Source of the DNA: Mesorhizobium sp. M7A.F.Ca.US.008.03.1.1
GTDB lineage: Bacteria > Pseudomonadota > Alphaproteobacteria > Rhizobiales > Rhizobiaceae
Direction of reading: 5' to 3'
Length of the DNA: 64,000 nucleotides
Assembly (NCBI RefSeq): GCF_003997495.1
Contig: NZ_RZRU01000008.1
Coordinates: 216,314 to 280,313 of the forward strand
The notes under the pieces were generated by a model. That model saw nothing but the letters and a program-made list of their open reading frames with translations, was not told where the DNA came from and searched no databases. Within the stretch, counting starts at the first letter, position 1. Every line of letters starts with the position of its first letter. Below are positions 9,393 to 19,710 of the stretch, in pieces. Position numbers and translations under genes: made by a program.

Positions 9393-10607
9393 ATGACCAA
9401 TGAGTTGGGCGACATCGGATTCGGCTATCGGCCACGCGCCGCCTATGCCTGCGATCCGGCAAACTCGCGCGGACGGCTGTTCGACGAGGTGGAAAGCCCG
9501 ACCCGCACGCCATTCCAGCGTGACCGTGACCGCATCATCCATTCGACGGCCTTCCGCCGGCTGAAGCACAAGACGCAGGTCTTCATCGCCCATGAAGGCG
9601 ATCACTACCGCACCCGCCTTACCCATTCGATCGAAGTGGCGCAGATTGCGCGCGCCCTGGCACGTGCGCTGCGCGGCGACGAGGATCTGGCCGAGGCGGT
9701 GGCGCTGGTGCATGATTTCGGCCACACGCCCTTCGGCCACACCGGCGAGGACGCGCTGAACGAGAAGATGGCCACCTGGGGCGGTTTCGACCACAACGCA
9801 CAATCGCTGCGCATCGTGACAAGGCTGGAGGCGCGCTACGCCGAATTCGACGGGCTGAACCTGACCTGGGAAACGCTGGAAGGCCTGGTCAAGCACAATG
9901 GGCCGCTGACGGATGCCAACGGTAAGGGTCTGAAAGGGCCGGTGCCACAGGCGATCCGTGATTATTCCGAACTGCACGATCTCGAACTCGACCGGTTCGC
10001 CGGCATCGAGGCGCAGTGCGCGGCGATCGCCGACGATATCGCCTACAACACGCATGACATCGACGACGGCTTGAGGGCAGGGCTGCTGACGCTGGACATG
10101 CTGGAGACGGTTTTGCTGCCGGGAACCATCCTGAAAGGCGTTCGTGCACGCTATCCCTCCCTCGATGCCGTGCGCACCGGCCACGAGCTGATGCGGCGGC
10201 AGATCACCGCCATGGTCGAGGACGTGATCAAGTCGACGACCGCCAATCTCGATCGCATCAGGCCGCGGAGCGCCGATGCGGTGAGGGCAGCTGGCGAGAC
10301 GATGGTGGTTTTCTCGGCCGAAATGGCTGCCTTGGAGAAAGAACTGAAGGCCTTTCTGTACAAGCATCTTTATCGGCACGCGGAGGTTATGCGGGTGCGC
10401 GCGGATGCCGAGCAGATCGTCAAGGATCTGTTCGACGCCTATTTCGCCGATCCGCGCGCCATGCCGGATGGCTGGCGCGAGGGGCTGGATCGGGCCGATG
10501 ATCGCATCAAGGCGCGCAGCGTCGCCGACTTCCTGGCGGGTATGACCGACACCTACGCGCTCAAGGAGCACCGGCGTTTGTTTGACCATACGCCTGAATT
10601 GGGCTAG
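9393..10607 (+). CDS. dgt: Deoxyguanosinetriphosphate triphosphohydrolase-like protein
   Basis: A 404-residue HD-domain protein of the Dgt family, which hydrolyses dNTPs to deoxynucleosides and triphosphate and so affects dNTP pools. The N-terminal block RGRLFDE...[22 protein letters not shown] is family-specific. The metal-binding H...HD...D set is in [10 protein letters not shown] and [15 protein letters not shown]. The length corresponds to the shorter alphaproteobacterial type-2 subfamily rather than to the 505-residue E. coli enzyme. Divergent from erpA and 75 bases upstream of argS. Confidence 0.9.
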   Translation: MTNELGDIGFGYRPRAAYACDPANSRGRLFDEVESPTRTPFQRDRDRIIHSTAFRRLKHKTQVFIAHEGDHYRTRLTHSIEVAQIARALARALRGDEDLAEAVALVHDFGHTPFGHTGEDALNEKMATWGGFDHNAQSLRIVTRLEARYAEFDGLNLTWETLEGLVKHNGPLTDANGKGLKGPVPQAIRDYSELHDLELDRFAGIEAQCAAIADDIAYNTHDIDDGLRAGLLTLDMLETVLLPGTILKGVRARYPSLDAVRTGHELMRRQITAMVEDVIKSTTANLDRIRPRSADAVRAAGETMVVFSAEMAALEKELKAFLYKHLYRHAEVMRVRADAEQIVKDLFDAYFADPRAMPDGWREGLDRADDRIKARSVADFLAGMTDTYALKEHRRLFDHTPELG

Positions 10608-10682
10608 GGCGGGCTCGATTTTGCCGGCCAACGAGCCGGATTCGCTGCAAAGCCGCAAGAGCCAGACCTCAGAGTCACACAA

Positions 10683-12440
10683 ATGAACATCTTCGCCGAT
10701 TTCACCGCGCGAATCATAAAAGCCGTCGAAGCGCTTGATCTGAAAGACAAAGATGGCGTTTCGCCTGACCTTTCCCGCATTGCCGTCGAGCCGCCGCGCG
10801 ACGCCAGCCATGGTGACCTGGCGACCAATGCGGCGATGGTGCTGGCCAAGCCGACCGGCCAGAACCCGCGCGCGCTGGCCGAAAGGCTGGCGCAGGCGCT
10901 GCGCGACGACAAGGATGTCGCGGCAACAGAGGTGGCCGGCCCCGGTTTCGTCAATCTCAGGCTGAAGGACGGCTTCTGGCAGGCACATCTGACCGCACTG
11001 CTCGGCGAGGGCCGCAGCTATGGCCGCTCGACAGTTGGCGGCGGCAGGAAGACCAATGTCGAATATGTCTCGGCCAATCCGACCGGGCCGATGCATGTCG
11101 GCCATTGCCGGGGTGCTGTCGTCGGCGACGCGCTCGCCAATCTGATGGCCTTCGCCGGTTACGACGTGACCAAGGAATATGTCATCAACGACGCCGGCTC
11201 GCAGATCGACGTGCTCGGCCGTTCCGCATTCCTGCGTTACCGCGAAGCGCTGGGCGACGATATCGGTGAAATACCCGCCGGTCTCTATCCCGGCGATTAC
11301 CTGGTGCCAGTCGGCCAGGCGCTGGTCCAGGAATTCGGCCGCTCGCTTCTGCAGATGCCCGATGACGAGGCGCTCGCCATCGTCAAGGACCGCACCATCG
11401 ATGCGATGATGGCGATGATCCGCGAGGACCTGGCGATGCTCAACGTGCATCACAACGTGTTCTTCTCCGAGCGCACGCTGCACGCCGACAATGCCAGGAA
11501 GATCCGCTCCGCGATCAACGATCTGACGCTGAAGGGCCATATCTACAAGGGCAAGCTGCCGCCGCCCAAGGGCGAAAAACCTGACGATTGGGAGGACCGC
11601 GAGCAGACGCTGTTCCGCTCGACCGCGGTGGGCGACGACATGGACCGGGCGCTGGTCAAGTCCGATGGTTCGTTCACCTATTTCGCCGCCGACGTCGCTT
11701 ATCTCAAGGACAAGGTCGATCGCGGCTTCGTCGACCTGATCTATGTGCTCGGCGCCGACCATGGCGGCTATGTCAAACGGCTGGAAGCCCTGGCGCGGGC
11801 GATTGCCGGCGACGAGGTGAAGCTCACTGTCCTGCTGTGCAATCTGGTCAAGCTGTTTCGCGAGGGCGAACCGGTGCGCATGTCGAAGCGGTCGGGCGAT
11901 TTCGTGACGTTGCGCGAAGTGGTGGAGGAGGTGGGCCGCGACGCGATCCGCTTCATGATGCTCTATCGCAAGAACGATGCGCCGCTGGATTTCGATTTCG
12001 CCAAGGTGACCGAGCAGTCCAAGGACAACCCGGTGTTCTATGTGCAGTACGCTTCTGCGCGCTGCCATTCGGTGTTCCGGCAGGCGAGCGAGCAACTGGG
12101 CGAAGCCAATTTCGACCGCAACAGCCTGGCCTCGGCGGCGGCATTGCTGACCGACGAGGGCGAGATCGGCCTGATCCGCAAGCTTGCCGAGTACCCGCGT
12201 CTCATCGAGTCCGCCGCCCTTGCGCTCGAGCCGCACAGGCTGGCATTCTACCTCTATGATCTGGCTTCCAGCTTCCACGGACACTGGAACCGTGGCACGG
12301 ATAATCCGGACTTACGTTTTGTTAAGGTTAACGACCGACAATTGACGCATGCCAGACTAGGGCTGGTGCAGGCTGTTTCGGACGTTGTGACGTCCGGCCT
12401 GACGTTGATCGGAGCCGCCGCGCCCACCGAAATGCGTTAG
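10683..12440 (+). CDS. argS: Arginyl-tRNA synthetase
   Basis: Class I synthetase for tRNA-Arg, 585 residues, normal length. The HIGH-equivalent motif is HVGH in [20 protein letters not shown]. The KMSKS loop is the relaxed MSKRSG form seen in many ArgRS enzymes. The N-terminal Add-1 domain and C-terminal DALR anticodon-binding domain (SASEQ... to the end) are complete. The start codon lies just after GAGTCACACAA; no strong Shine-Dalgarno is obvious. Heads the block that continues with the SPOR-domain protein. Confidence 0.97.
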   Translation: MNIFADFTARIIKAVEALDLKDKDGVSPDLSRIAVEPPRDASHGDLATNAAMVLAKPTGQNPRALAERLAQALRDDKDVAATEVAGPGFVNLRLKDGFWQAHLTALLGEGRSYGRSTVGGGRKTNVEYVSANPTGPMHVGHCRGAVVGDALANLMAFAGYDVTKEYVINDAGSQIDVLGRSAFLRYREALGDDIGEIPAGLYPGDYLVPVGQALVQEFGRSLLQMPDDEALAIVKDRTIDAMMAMIREDLAMLNVHHNVFFSERTLHADNARKIRSAINDLTLKGHIYKGKLPPPKGEKPDDWEDREQTLFRSTAVGDDMDRALVKSDGSFTYFAADVAYLKDKVDRGFVDLIYVLGADHGGYVKRLEALARAIAGDEVKLTVLLCNLVKLFREGEPVRMSKRSGDFVTLREVVEEVGRDAIRFMMLYRKNDAPLDFDFAKVTEQSKDNPVFYVQYASARCHSVFRQASEQLGEANFDRNSLASAAALLTDEGEIGLIRKLAEYPRLIESAALALEPHRLAFYLYDLASSFHGHWNRGTDNPDLRFVKVNDRQLTHARLGLVQAVSDVVTSGLTLIGAAAPTEMR

Positions 12441-12543
12441 GTTTGACTAAATAACCTGTCACCTTTTGCCCACATTGCGCTGGTAAGGGCCAACCCTACG
12501 CGACGTCCATGGCGTCCGAATGAGTGCGAGTTCGGGAACAATA

Positions 12544-15500
12544 ATGGCAGACAGAACCCACCTGAGAGTAGCCGACAACAACGACATCGCTGACGATGAT
12601 CCGTTCGCGGAACTGACCAGGATCATGGGATTCGACCCGCGCCAGCCGGTCAGGCCGCAGTCGCCCGCCCAGCCGCAGGCCCCAGCCGCCGGTCACGGGC
12701 TCGAAGAGGGCGATTTCGATATCGATCTCGAGAAAGAAATGATGGGCGAGTTCGGCGCTGACGACAGCGACGCCGCTCCGGTTGTGCAGACTCAGCAGAC
12801 TCATGAGCCGAGCTTCGTGCATGAGCCGGCATTCGAAGCGGCTGACGCCAGCGGGATGGACGATGAGCTTTCGGTGTCGCTCGACGACGATTTCCAACTG
12901 GACATGGCTGAGATCGACGACCACGTCGCCGGCGCCAGCCATGCGGTCGCAACTGAAGCCGCGCCGTCCGTCGAGCCGGCTTTCGCGTCTGATTTCAGTG
13001 ATGCCGTCGCCGGTTCGCTTGAGGACGTGTCCCCCTTCGAGGACGATCAGTCGATGGCGGACGAGCTTGCCGCCTCGCTCGACCAGGACCTTCGGATCGA
13101 TGAGGGAACCGAAGAAGCCCAGTACGCCGTTGCCGACACGCCCGCTTCTGTCGAGCCAGTTGCCTCCGATGACGAATTCGACGATGCGGTGGCAGTGTCG
13201 CTTGAAGACGAGCTGATGCTCGACGACCATTCGGCGGCGGAACAGTCATTCATGGCGGCCGATCCCGTCGAGCATGACATGCCGGAGCGGGCGGCGGCGC
13301 TTGACGGCAAGGCAATCTCCGACGAGAGCTTTGCCGGCCATTTCGACGATGGCATGGCCGATGTCGATATGGATTTCGACGTTCGCGCGGATGAGCCGAC
13401 CGCCTTCGACGAGCCGGAAGCGCATGAAGTGCTTGCCGATGCTGCGGACTCAACAGGCGAGATTTCCAACCCTGAAGGCCTGTCGGACGATGCTTTCGAC
13501 CTGAATTTGGACGACGCGCTTGCCGAGACGGCCGAAGAGCCGATCGCCGAGGTTGCTGCCGCTACGGTCCAGCCGGAGCCGGCGGTGCACGCCTCGATCG
13601 CGGACGAACGGAGCCTGGAAGACGAGTTGAATGCGCTGCTGGGTGCCATGACTTCCCGCACGGCGCCGGTGGCCAGCGAGCCTGTCACGGCTCAGCCGGC
13701 TGTCGCTGCCTTGCCGCCTGTTGCCGAGCCCGCTGAGGAACCGGCCGACCTTGTCGGCGACCTCGACTGGGATCTTGACGAATCCACGCCTGAGCAGAAT
13801 CGACGTGTTGGCACGGCGCAAGCGGCCGACGCGGATATTGACGATCTTATGCTTGATGAACTCCAAGATCCGAATTCGGACACCATTGGCGATGTCGATT
13901 TCGACGATGATGCGTTGGACGCGGCTTTGGCCCAGGGTCTTGATCCGCGTGACGAAGCCGCTCCCCGGGACGATTCGGCGGATTCTCTCGATTGGCTTGC
14001 GGAGCGTTCCCAACCGACAGAGCCGACGCGTTCGTGGAGCCGCGTGACGCCGGTTCCGCAGCAGCCGTCATTCAGCGCACAACCTGCGTTTAGCGCTCAG
14101 CCGGCCGCTTCGATGGCATCCATGGCCGCAGCGCCGGCCGTCGCCGCCATGACGTCCTATCGTTCGTCCGAGCCTGTCGAGGCCGTGGCTCCCGCTGCCC
14201 CAGTATCGGCGCCGCAATCGCGCCAGCCGGAGCGTTACGAAGACATGCCCGATGTCGAGACGGTCGATGTGCCCGAGCGTGTCGTGGCGCTGGCGGACGA
14301 TCTCGATATTCCCGAGCTGCACTTCGAGGAAGACCAGCCGGCGTCGCCTGGCTACGACGATCTCGATGCCGAGTTCTCCAGCCTTCTCTCCGAGATGAAC
14401 GCGGTGGAGGTTGCTGCCGCCCCCACAGGCAACGTGGCCGGCGCATCTTACGATGATGACTCCTATGCCGCGGGCTTCAAGCCGGGCTATGACAGCCTCA
14501 AGCCAGGCTATGACGGTGCCAAGTCGGGCTATGATGGGATCAAGTCGGGCTATGAGCCGGAAGCGCGGACCTATGCGGCGCGGCCGATGGACATGTCTGC
14601 CCGCGCGGCGGCGCCCACGGGTTATGCCGACGCCTCTGGCTTCGACCTCGACAGTCTGCCAGGGAGCCAGCCGGTTTCCCAAGCCGACGATTTCACCGTC
14701 GACGAACTCGACTACGATCCCGAACTTGACGAGGCTATGGCTGTTCCGGGGCTCGGCGAGCGTGAGGCCGCGAGGCCGTCGCGCGGACGCGGCCTGTTCA
14801 TCGCCGCGATTGTCGGTGCGGTCGCGGTCGCGGGCGGTCTCGGTGCCTTTGCGCTGTCCTTTGGCGGCAAGGGCGGCAGCGAAGCGCCTGTCATCGTCAA
14901 GGCCGACAACGCGCCGATCAAGGTCAAGCCGGAGAATCCGGGCGGCGCTGTGGTGCCCAACCAGGACAACAAGGTCTATGATGCTGTCAGGGGCGCAAAG
15001 CCGGCCGAGCCGGTCCAGGAAAAGCTGGTCACCAACACCGAAGAGCCGGTGGACGTGCAGGCGAAGGACCCGGCCCGCGCCATCGATCTTTCGCCGGACC
15101 AGAATGCAGCCACCGCTGGAACCGATGTCGGCAATGCCGCGCCGATGGCCGGCGCCGCTTCGGCCGACAATACGGCGCCAGCGCCCAAGTCCGAGGACCG
15201 CATCGCGCAGGTGCTGCAGGATGCCGACAAGGGCACAAATGCCGATGTCGTCGCCGTTGCGCCGCGCAAGGTGAGGACCATGGTGGTCAAGTCGGACGGT
15301 TCGCTGGTGCCGCGTGAAGATCCGGCGGCGCCAGCCGCTCCACAAGTGGCCGCTACCGAGCCGGTCGATCCGGCGCCGCAGCATGTTGCCCCGGCGGCGC
15401 AAGCCGATGCGGACCAGACCGGCACCGTGGCGCCTGCCGCCGCCCAGACGGACGACGAGCCGGCCCTCAAGCCGGTGGCCAAGCCGAAGGCCGAGGCCAA

Positions 15501-15879
15501 GGCCCAATCGGCCAACACGCCGGCAAAGGTTCCGCTCGCGCCGCAGCGTCCGTCCGACCAGCCGGTCGACGTCGTGGGCGAGGTCAAGCCCGATCAGGTT
15601 GCGTCCATCGATCCGGCATCGACCGCGGCCGGCGGTGGCTCGTGGTCGATGCAGATCGCCTCGCAGCCGACCGTCGAAAGCGCCCAGTCCAGCTATCAGG
15701 ATCTGCAGCGCCGCTATGGCAGCGTGCTTGCCGGGCGCACCGCCAACATCGTCAAGGCCGAGATCGCCGGCAAAGGCACGTTCTACCGCGTGCGCGTTCC
15801 GGCCCAGTCCCGCAATGACGCCATCAATTTGTGCACCAGCTACAAGGCCGCCGGCGGCAACTGCTTCGTCTCGCGCTAA
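12544..15879 (+). CDS. Large acidic SPOR-domain envelope protein
   Basis: This 1111-residue protein has an unusual architecture. The first roughly 740 residues are acidic, Asp/Glu/Ala rich and probably disordered. A single membrane segment follows (about residues 755-777, GLFIAAIVGAVAVAGG). A Pro/Ala-rich periplasmic linker leads to a C-terminal SPOR domain (about 1032-1107). SPOR domains bind denuded glycan strands at division septa, so a role in division or peptidoglycan remodelling is likely. The neighbour nagZ (peptidoglycan recycling) supports this. Four heptad copies of the form xGYDxxK occur near residues 647-670. The ATG at 12544 follows a long acidic open frame; an alternative ATG lies at 12520. 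Its exact role is unknown. Confidence 0.85.
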   Translation: MADRTHLRVADNNDIADDDPFAELTRIMGFDPRQPVRPQSPAQPQAPAAGHGLEEGDFDIDLEKEMMGEFGADDSDAAPVVQTQQTHEPSFVHEPAFEAADASGMDDELSVSLDDDFQLDMAEIDDHVAGASHAVATEAAPSVEPAFASDFSDAVAGSLEDVSPFEDDQSMADELAASLDQDLRIDEGTEEAQYAVADTPASVEPVASDDEFDDAVAVSLEDELMLDDHSAAEQSFMAADPVEHDMPERAAALDGKAISDESFAGHFDDGMADVDMDFDVRADEPTAFDEPEAHEVLADAADSTGEISNPEGLSDDAFDLNLDDALAETAEEPIAEVAAATVQPEPAVHASIADERSLEDELNALLGAMTSRTAPVASEPVTAQPAVAALPPVAEPAEEPADLVGDLDWDLDESTPEQNRRVGTAQAADADIDDLMLDELQDPNSDTIGDVDFDDDALDAALAQGLDPRDEAAPRDDSADSLDWLAERSQPTEPTRSWSRVTPVPQQPSFSAQPAFSAQPAASMASMAAAPAVAAMTSYRSSEPVEAVAPAAPVSAPQSRQPERYEDMPDVETVDVPERVVALADDLDIPELHFEEDQPASPGYDDLDAEFSSLLSEMNAVEVAAAPTGNVAGASYDDDSYAAGFKPGYDSLKPGYDGAKSGYDGIKSGYEPEARTYAARPMDMSARAAAPTGYADASGFDLDSLPGSQPVSQADDFTVDELDYDPELDEAMAVPGLGEREAARPSRGRGLFIAAIVGAVAVAGGLGAFALSFGGKGGSEAPVIVKADNAPIKVKPENPGGAVVPNQDNKVYDAVRGAKPAEPVQEKLVTNTEEPVDVQAKDPARAIDLSPDQNAATAGTDVGNAAPMAGAASADNTAPAPKSEDRIAQVLQDADKGTNADVVAVAPRKVRTMVVKSDGSLVPREDPAAPAAPQVAATEPVDPAPQHVAPAAQADADQTGTVAPAAAQTDDEPALKPVAKPKAEAKAQSANTPAKVPLAPQRPSDQPVDVVGEVKPDQVASIDPASTAAGGGSWSMQIASQPTVESAQSSYQDLQRRYGSVLAGRTANIVKAEIAGKGTFYRVRVPAQSRNDAINLCTSYKAAGGNCFVSR
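14482..14556 (+). repeat. Tandem 21-base repeats within the SPOR-protein gene
   Basis: Three full 21-base units (14482-14502, 14503-14523, 14524-14544) and a partial fourth encode [PS]GYD..[K] heptads: PGYDSLK, PGYDGAK, SGYDGIK, SGYE. The bases TATGA are identical in all units while the ends vary. This is a young in-frame expansion in the disordered cytoplasmic region. Confidence 0.9.
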
Positions 15880-15897
15880 AGCCGGAGCCAACCAATT

Positions 15898-15929
15898 AAA
15901 GCCGGCGCGGTCCACCGCGCCGGCTTTTT
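15898..15929 (+). terminator. Intrinsic terminator after the SPOR-protein gene
   Basis: AAAGCCGGCGCGG and CCGCGCCGGCTTT form a 13-bp stem with a TCCA loop, followed by T residues. It starts 18 bases after the stop codon and separates this gene from nagZ. Confidence 0.92.
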
Positions 15930-16010
15930 CATGGGGAAAGCAGATCCGGCGTTGCCCTGGATAAATCCCTGACGATTCCCTTTGATTGCACAAAGCCCTA
16001 AACTGCCGAC

Positions 16011-17030
16011 ATGACCGAATCAAAATCCATGATCCTCGGCTGTGCCGGGAAATCGCTCACCCGCGAAGAAATCAATTTCTATCGCAATGAATGCCCGTGG
16101 GCCTTCATCCTGTTTGCGCGCAACATCGGCGAGACCGAACAGATCCGCGATCTGGTCGCCGAGATGCGGGACTGCATTGGGCGTCCGGACGCGCTGGTGT
16201 TCATCGATCAGGAAGGCGGCCGTGTGCAGCGCTTGCGACCGCCGCTGGCGCCGAACTATCCCGCCGGCGGCGCGCTCGGCGCGCTGTGGCGCGACGATCA
16301 TGATGCCGGCGCCCGGGCGGCCTGGCTGATGGCGCGGCTGCATGCTTTCGACCTGCTGCGCTACGGCATCACAGCCGATTGCCTGCCGGTGCTCGACGTG
16401 CCGATCGAAGGCGCGAGCGATGTCATTGGCGCGCGCGCCTATGGCAAGGACCCGCGGCCGGTGATCGAGCTCGGCCGCGCAGCCGCGGAAGGGCTGATGT
16501 CGGGCGGCGTGCTGCCGGTCATGAAGCATATTCCGGGTCATGGACGTGCCTTTGCCGACACGCATTTCGAACTGCCAGTGGTCAATGCATCGCTCAGTGA
16601 TCTGCAGCGGCATGATTTCGCCCCGTTCAAGGAGCTTAGCCATCTGCCGATGGCGATGACAGCCCATGTCGTCTACAGCGCGATAGACCCCAACAATCCG
16701 GCGACCACCTCCGGCAAGGTCATCGACGAGATCATCCGGCGCGAAATCGGCTTCGACGGACTGCTGATGAGCGACGACACCTCGATGAAGGCACTTTCTG
16801 GGGATTTCCCGACAAAGGCGGCCTCGATCCTTGCGGCGGGCTGCGATCTGGTCCTTCACTGCAACGGCGTTTTCGAGGAGATGGCCGGCATCGCATCGCG
16901 CACCACCGGGCTTGAGGGCACGTCGCTGGAGCGCGCAAAGCGGGCGCTGACCTATATAAACAACCGTGACACGGTTGAAGAAACCGAAATTCGTGCCGAA
17001 TTCGCCACCTTCTTCGATGCGGTGGCATAG
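16011..17030 (+). CDS. nagZ: Beta-N-acetylhexosaminidase (glycoside hydrolase family 3)
   Basis: Removes N-acetylglucosamine from muropeptides imported during cell-wall recycling; acts in the cytoplasm. The 339-residue product has the NagZ signature KHIPGHGRAFADTH, with Lys172-His173 and the catalytic Asp-His pair typical of the family. An early FIDQEGGRVQRL segment and a late LLMSDDTSMKAL segment carrying the nucleophile Asp are both present. There is no signal peptide, as expected. It is followed 20 bases later by scpA, an arrangement frequent in Rhizobiales. Confidence 0.95.
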   Translation: MTESKSMILGCAGKSLTREEINFYRNECPWAFILFARNIGETEQIRDLVAEMRDCIGRPDALVFIDQEGGRVQRLRPPLAPNYPAGGALGALWRDDHDAGARAAWLMARLHAFDLLRYGITADCLPVLDVPIEGASDVIGARAYGKDPRPVIELGRAAAEGLMSGGVLPVMKHIPGHGRAFADTHFELPVVNASLSDLQRHDFAPFKELSHLPMAMTAHVVYSAIDPNNPATTSGKVIDEIIRREIGFDGLLMSDDTSMKALSGDFPTKAASILAAGCDLVLHCNGVFEEMAGIASRTTGLEGTSLERAKRALTYINNRDTVEETEIRAEFATFFDAVA

Positions 17031-17050
17031 CAAAGGGAAAGTGAGAGGCA

Positions 17051-17893
17051 GTGGCGGAAACATTGGAAAGCAAGGCCGCAAAGGCCGCACCGATGGACCG
17101 TCTGTGGGCCGAGAATGACGATTCACGCGTCACCGGCGACCCGTCTCTGGTCGTCGACGTGGCCGGCTTCGAAGGTCCGCTCGATCTTCTGCTGCATCTT
17201 GCCCGTACCCAGAAGGTCGATCTGGCGCGCATTTCGATCCTGGCACTGGTCGAGCAATATCTGACCTTTGTCGAGACGGCGAGGGCGCTCAGGCTGGAGC
17301 TTGCCGCCGACTATCTGGTGATGGCGGCGTGGCTGGCCTTCCTCAAGTCGAAGCTCCTGATCCCCAAGCAGCCCGGCGACGAGGGCGAAAGCGGCGAGGA
17401 ACTGGCGGCGGTGCTGCAGTTCCGTCTGAAGCGGCTGGAAGCCATGCGCGACGCCTCGGCGCGCCTGGTCAACCGCAACCGGCTCGGCCGCGACGTGTTC
17501 GCGCGCGGCATGCCGGAAATGGTCATCGTCGAAAAGCGTAACGCCTATTCGGCCTCGCTCTACGATCTCTTGACCGCCTATGCCCAGCAGCGGCAGAAGC
17601 AGGCGATCAACAATGTGACGATCGCCAGGCGTGGCGTCTGGTCGCTCAAGGACGCGCGCGACATCCTGACTCGCCTGGTCGGGGCTGCAAGCGACTGGAC
17701 GGCGCTGGAAAGTTTTCTAATCGCATACATGACCAGCCCCGAGGAGCGGCGCACGGCGATCGCCAGCTCGTTTGCGGCCACGCTGGAGCTGGTGCGCGAC
17801 GGCACGATGGACGTGCGGCAGGATCAGACGTTCGCGCCGATCTACCTGCGCGGCCGCACGCAGGCAATCAAGGCAGTCGAGGTGGCATCATGA
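17051..17893 (+). CDS. scpA: Segregation and condensation protein A
   Basis: Kleisin subunit of the SMC-ScpA-ScpB condensin complex that organises and separates chromosomes. The 280-residue product has the N-terminal kleisin motif FEGPLDLLLHLARTQKVDL and the conserved YLVMAAWLAFLKSKLLIP helix, and ends in a C-terminal winged-helix region. It starts with GTG at 17051, with GTGAGAGG just upstream. The stop overlaps the scpB start by 4 bases (ATGA), so the two subunits are translationally coupled. Confidence 0.95.
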   Translation: MAETLESKAAKAAPMDRLWAENDDSRVTGDPSLVVDVAGFEGPLDLLLHLARTQKVDLARISILALVEQYLTFVETARALRLELAADYLVMAAWLAFLKSKLLIPKQPGDEGESGEELAAVLQFRLKRLEAMRDASARLVNRNRLGRDVFARGMPEMVIVEKRNAYSASLYDLLTAYAQQRQKQAINNVTIARRGVWSLKDARDILTRLVGAASDWTALESFLIAYMTSPEERRTAIASSFAATLELVRDGTMDVRQDQTFAPIYLRGRTQAIKAVEVAS

Positions 17894-18657
17894 GCGAACG
17901 CGCCAACGCTTCGGTTGTCCCGTTCAAGGTCGGCGATGAACCCGAAGAGGAGTCGCTTTCCCAGGATCCGGCCGAGCAGCAGCTACAAAACCCGGCCGAG
18001 CGGCTGCATCTGGCCGAGGCCGTGCGCATGGCCGAGGCGATCGTGTTCGCCAGCGCCGAACCCGTCAGCGAAAAGCAGCTTGCGGCACGCCTCCCTGACG
18101 GCATCAACATCGTCCTGGCCATGGCCGAGCTGCAGCAGATCTATGCGCGGCGCGGCGTCAATCTGGTGCGTGTCGGCGACGCCTGGGCGTTCCGCACCGC
18201 CGGCGACCTGGCTTTCCTGATGAGCCGCGATACCGTCCAGCAAAGGAAGCTCTCCCGCGCGGCCCTCGAAGTGCTGGCGATCATCGCCTATCACCAGCCG
18301 GTGACACGGGCCGAGATCGAGGACATCCGCGGCGTCGAAACCTCGAAAGGCACGCTCGACACGCTGCTGGAAACGGAATGGGTGCGCATGCGCGGTCGGC
18401 GAAAGACGCCCGGACGCCCGGTCACCTACGGCACGACGGAGACCTTCCTCGACCATTTCGCGCTGGAAGAGATCCGCGATCTTCCCGGCATGGAGGAACT
18501 GAAGGGCGCCGGACTGCTTTCGGGCCGCATGCCGTCGAATTTCTCCATTCCGCAGCCGCCGGCCGATCCCGACGCATTGACCGACGACGAGGATGCGCTG
18601 ACCGATATCGATCTCGAGGAACTCGGCCTGCTGACGCCCCGCGTCACGGAAGATTGA
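17890..18657 (+). CDS. scpB: Segregation and condensation protein B
   Basis: Dimeric winged-helix partner of ScpA in the SMC complex. The 255-residue product has an extended N-terminus (about 35 residues, acidic) before the core. The core includes LAEAVRMAEAIVFASAEPVSE and the conserved LEVLAIIAYHQPVTRAEIEDIRGV block, followed by GRRKTPGRPVTYGTT. The tail is Asp/Glu rich. The ATGA overlap with scpA indicates coupled translation. Confidence 0.95.
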   Translation: MSERANASVVPFKVGDEPEEESLSQDPAEQQLQNPAERLHLAEAVRMAEAIVFASAEPVSEKQLAARLPDGINIVLAMAELQQIYARRGVNLVRVGDAWAFRTAGDLAFLMSRDTVQQRKLSRAALEVLAIIAYHQPVTRAEIEDIRGVETSKGTLDTLLETEWVRMRGRRKTPGRPVTYGTTETFLDHFALEEIRDLPGMEELKGAGLLSGRMPSNFSIPQPPADPDALTDDEDALTDIDLEELGLLTPRVTED

Positions 18658-18826
18658 CTGGCATTGGCGGCCAACTTGATAAGGATGCGCGGATTCGTAG
18701 CGGGCCTTCGCGTCGAAAATGCGTGACATCCGCCACCCTTTCATAAACTCTGTCGCAGTTGTGTTTGAATCCCAACGCGAAAACGCATAGATCATCGCCA
18801 GGGAAAACATTCGAGAGAGATTTGCT

Positions 18827-19048
18827 ATGGGTTCATTTTCGATTTGGCACTGGATGATCGTGCTGGTGATCGTGCTTTTGGTGTTCGGCCGCGGCAAGAT
18901 TCCCGAGCTGATGGGCGACATGGCCAAGGGCATCAAGAGCTTCAAGAAGGGCATGGCCGACGACGATGTTGCCGAAGACAAGCGCACCGTCGAACATCGC
19001 GCCGACGAGACCGTTGCGGCCGCGAAGGAAAAAGCCAGCAAGAGCTGA
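18827..19048 (+). CDS. tatA: Twin-arginine translocase subunit TatA
   Basis: Pore-forming subunit of the Tat pathway, which exports folded proteins carrying twin-arginine signals. The 73-residue product has one short N-terminal membrane helix ([14 protein letters not shown]), the [11 protein letters not shown] hinge and the amphipathic helix [13 protein letters not shown], followed by a charged tail. The length is normal. A 169-base gap after scpB and a new GAGAGA site suggest it starts its own unit, with tatB 29 bases on. Confidence 0.96.
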   Translation: MGSFSIWHWMIVLVIVLLVFGRGKIPELMGDMAKGIKSFKKGMADDDVAEDKRTVEHRADETVAAAKEKASKS

Positions 19049-19077
19049 GCCCAAGGTTCTAGTCGGAACAGAGTGCC

Positions 19078-19710
19078 ATGTTTGAAGTCGGCTGGACCGA
19101 AATGCTGGTCATCGCGATCGTCATGATCGTGGTCGTCGGACCCAAGGATTTGCCCAATATGCTGCGCACCTTCGGCCGCACGACGGCGAAGCTGCGCGCC
19201 ATGGCGTCCGACTTCCAGAAACAGTTCAACGAGGCGCTGAAGGAAGCTGAGCTCGACGACGTCAAGAAGTCAGTCGACGAACTCAGGGGCCTCAGCCCGA
19301 TGGCCGAGATCAGGAAGCAGCTCAATCCGTTCGAACAGGCCGCGGCCGACGTTCGCTCCGGCGTCGATGCGGCGATGAAGCCGAAGCCTGCGGATGATCC
19401 GGCAACACCTGCCGCTTCGACCCCGCAGGCGGCCGAGCCATTGAAGAACGGTGCAACGACCATGCCTGGCGTCAACGGGCCGGAAGCAGCGCCAGCAGCG
19501 CCGATTTTCCCGGCAATGACCGACGAATCGGTGGTGACGTCATCAGTGCTGGCGGCACCTGTTGCGGCGCCGAAGGCGTCTGCGGCGAAGAAAACAGCCA
19601 AGCCTGCGCCGGCAAAGGCGATCGCGACCAAGACGGTGGCGAAAGCCGAACCGAAGCTTTCAGCGGCGAAGAAGCCGGCGGCCAAGAAGACGGCGGGAGC
19701 CGCCAAGTGA
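19078..19710 (+). CDS. tatB: Twin-arginine translocase subunit TatB
   Basis: Forms the substrate-receptor complex with TatC. The 210-residue product has the membrane helix WTEMLVIAIVMIVVVGP, the TatB hallmark GPKDLPNMLRTFGR and a long amphipathic helix. The C-terminal half is unusual: a low-complexity Ala/Lys/Pro tail (about residues 160-210) with several AAKK units that resembles histone-H1-like segments. The stop overlaps the GTG start of tatC by 4 bases. Confidence 0.95.
   Translation: MFEVGWTEMLVIAIVMIVVVGPKDLPNMLRTFGRTTAKLRAMASDFQKQFNEALKEAELDDVKKSVDELRGLSPMAEIRKQLNPFEQAAADVRSGVDAAMKPKPADDPATPAASTPQAAEPLKNGATTMPGVNGPEAAPAAPIFPAMTDESVVTSSVLAAPVAAPKASAAKKTAKPAPAKAIATKTVAKAEPKLSAAKKPAAKKTAGAAK

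Noticed and set aside
9372..12284. A 970-codon open frame antisense to dgt and argS
   Set aside because: It mirrors the codon structure of two well-identified genes on the other strand, a common result of high GC content.
14068..16023. A 651-codon open frame antisense to the SPOR-protein gene
   Set aside because: Produced by low-complexity GC-rich sequence; no domain and no start signal.
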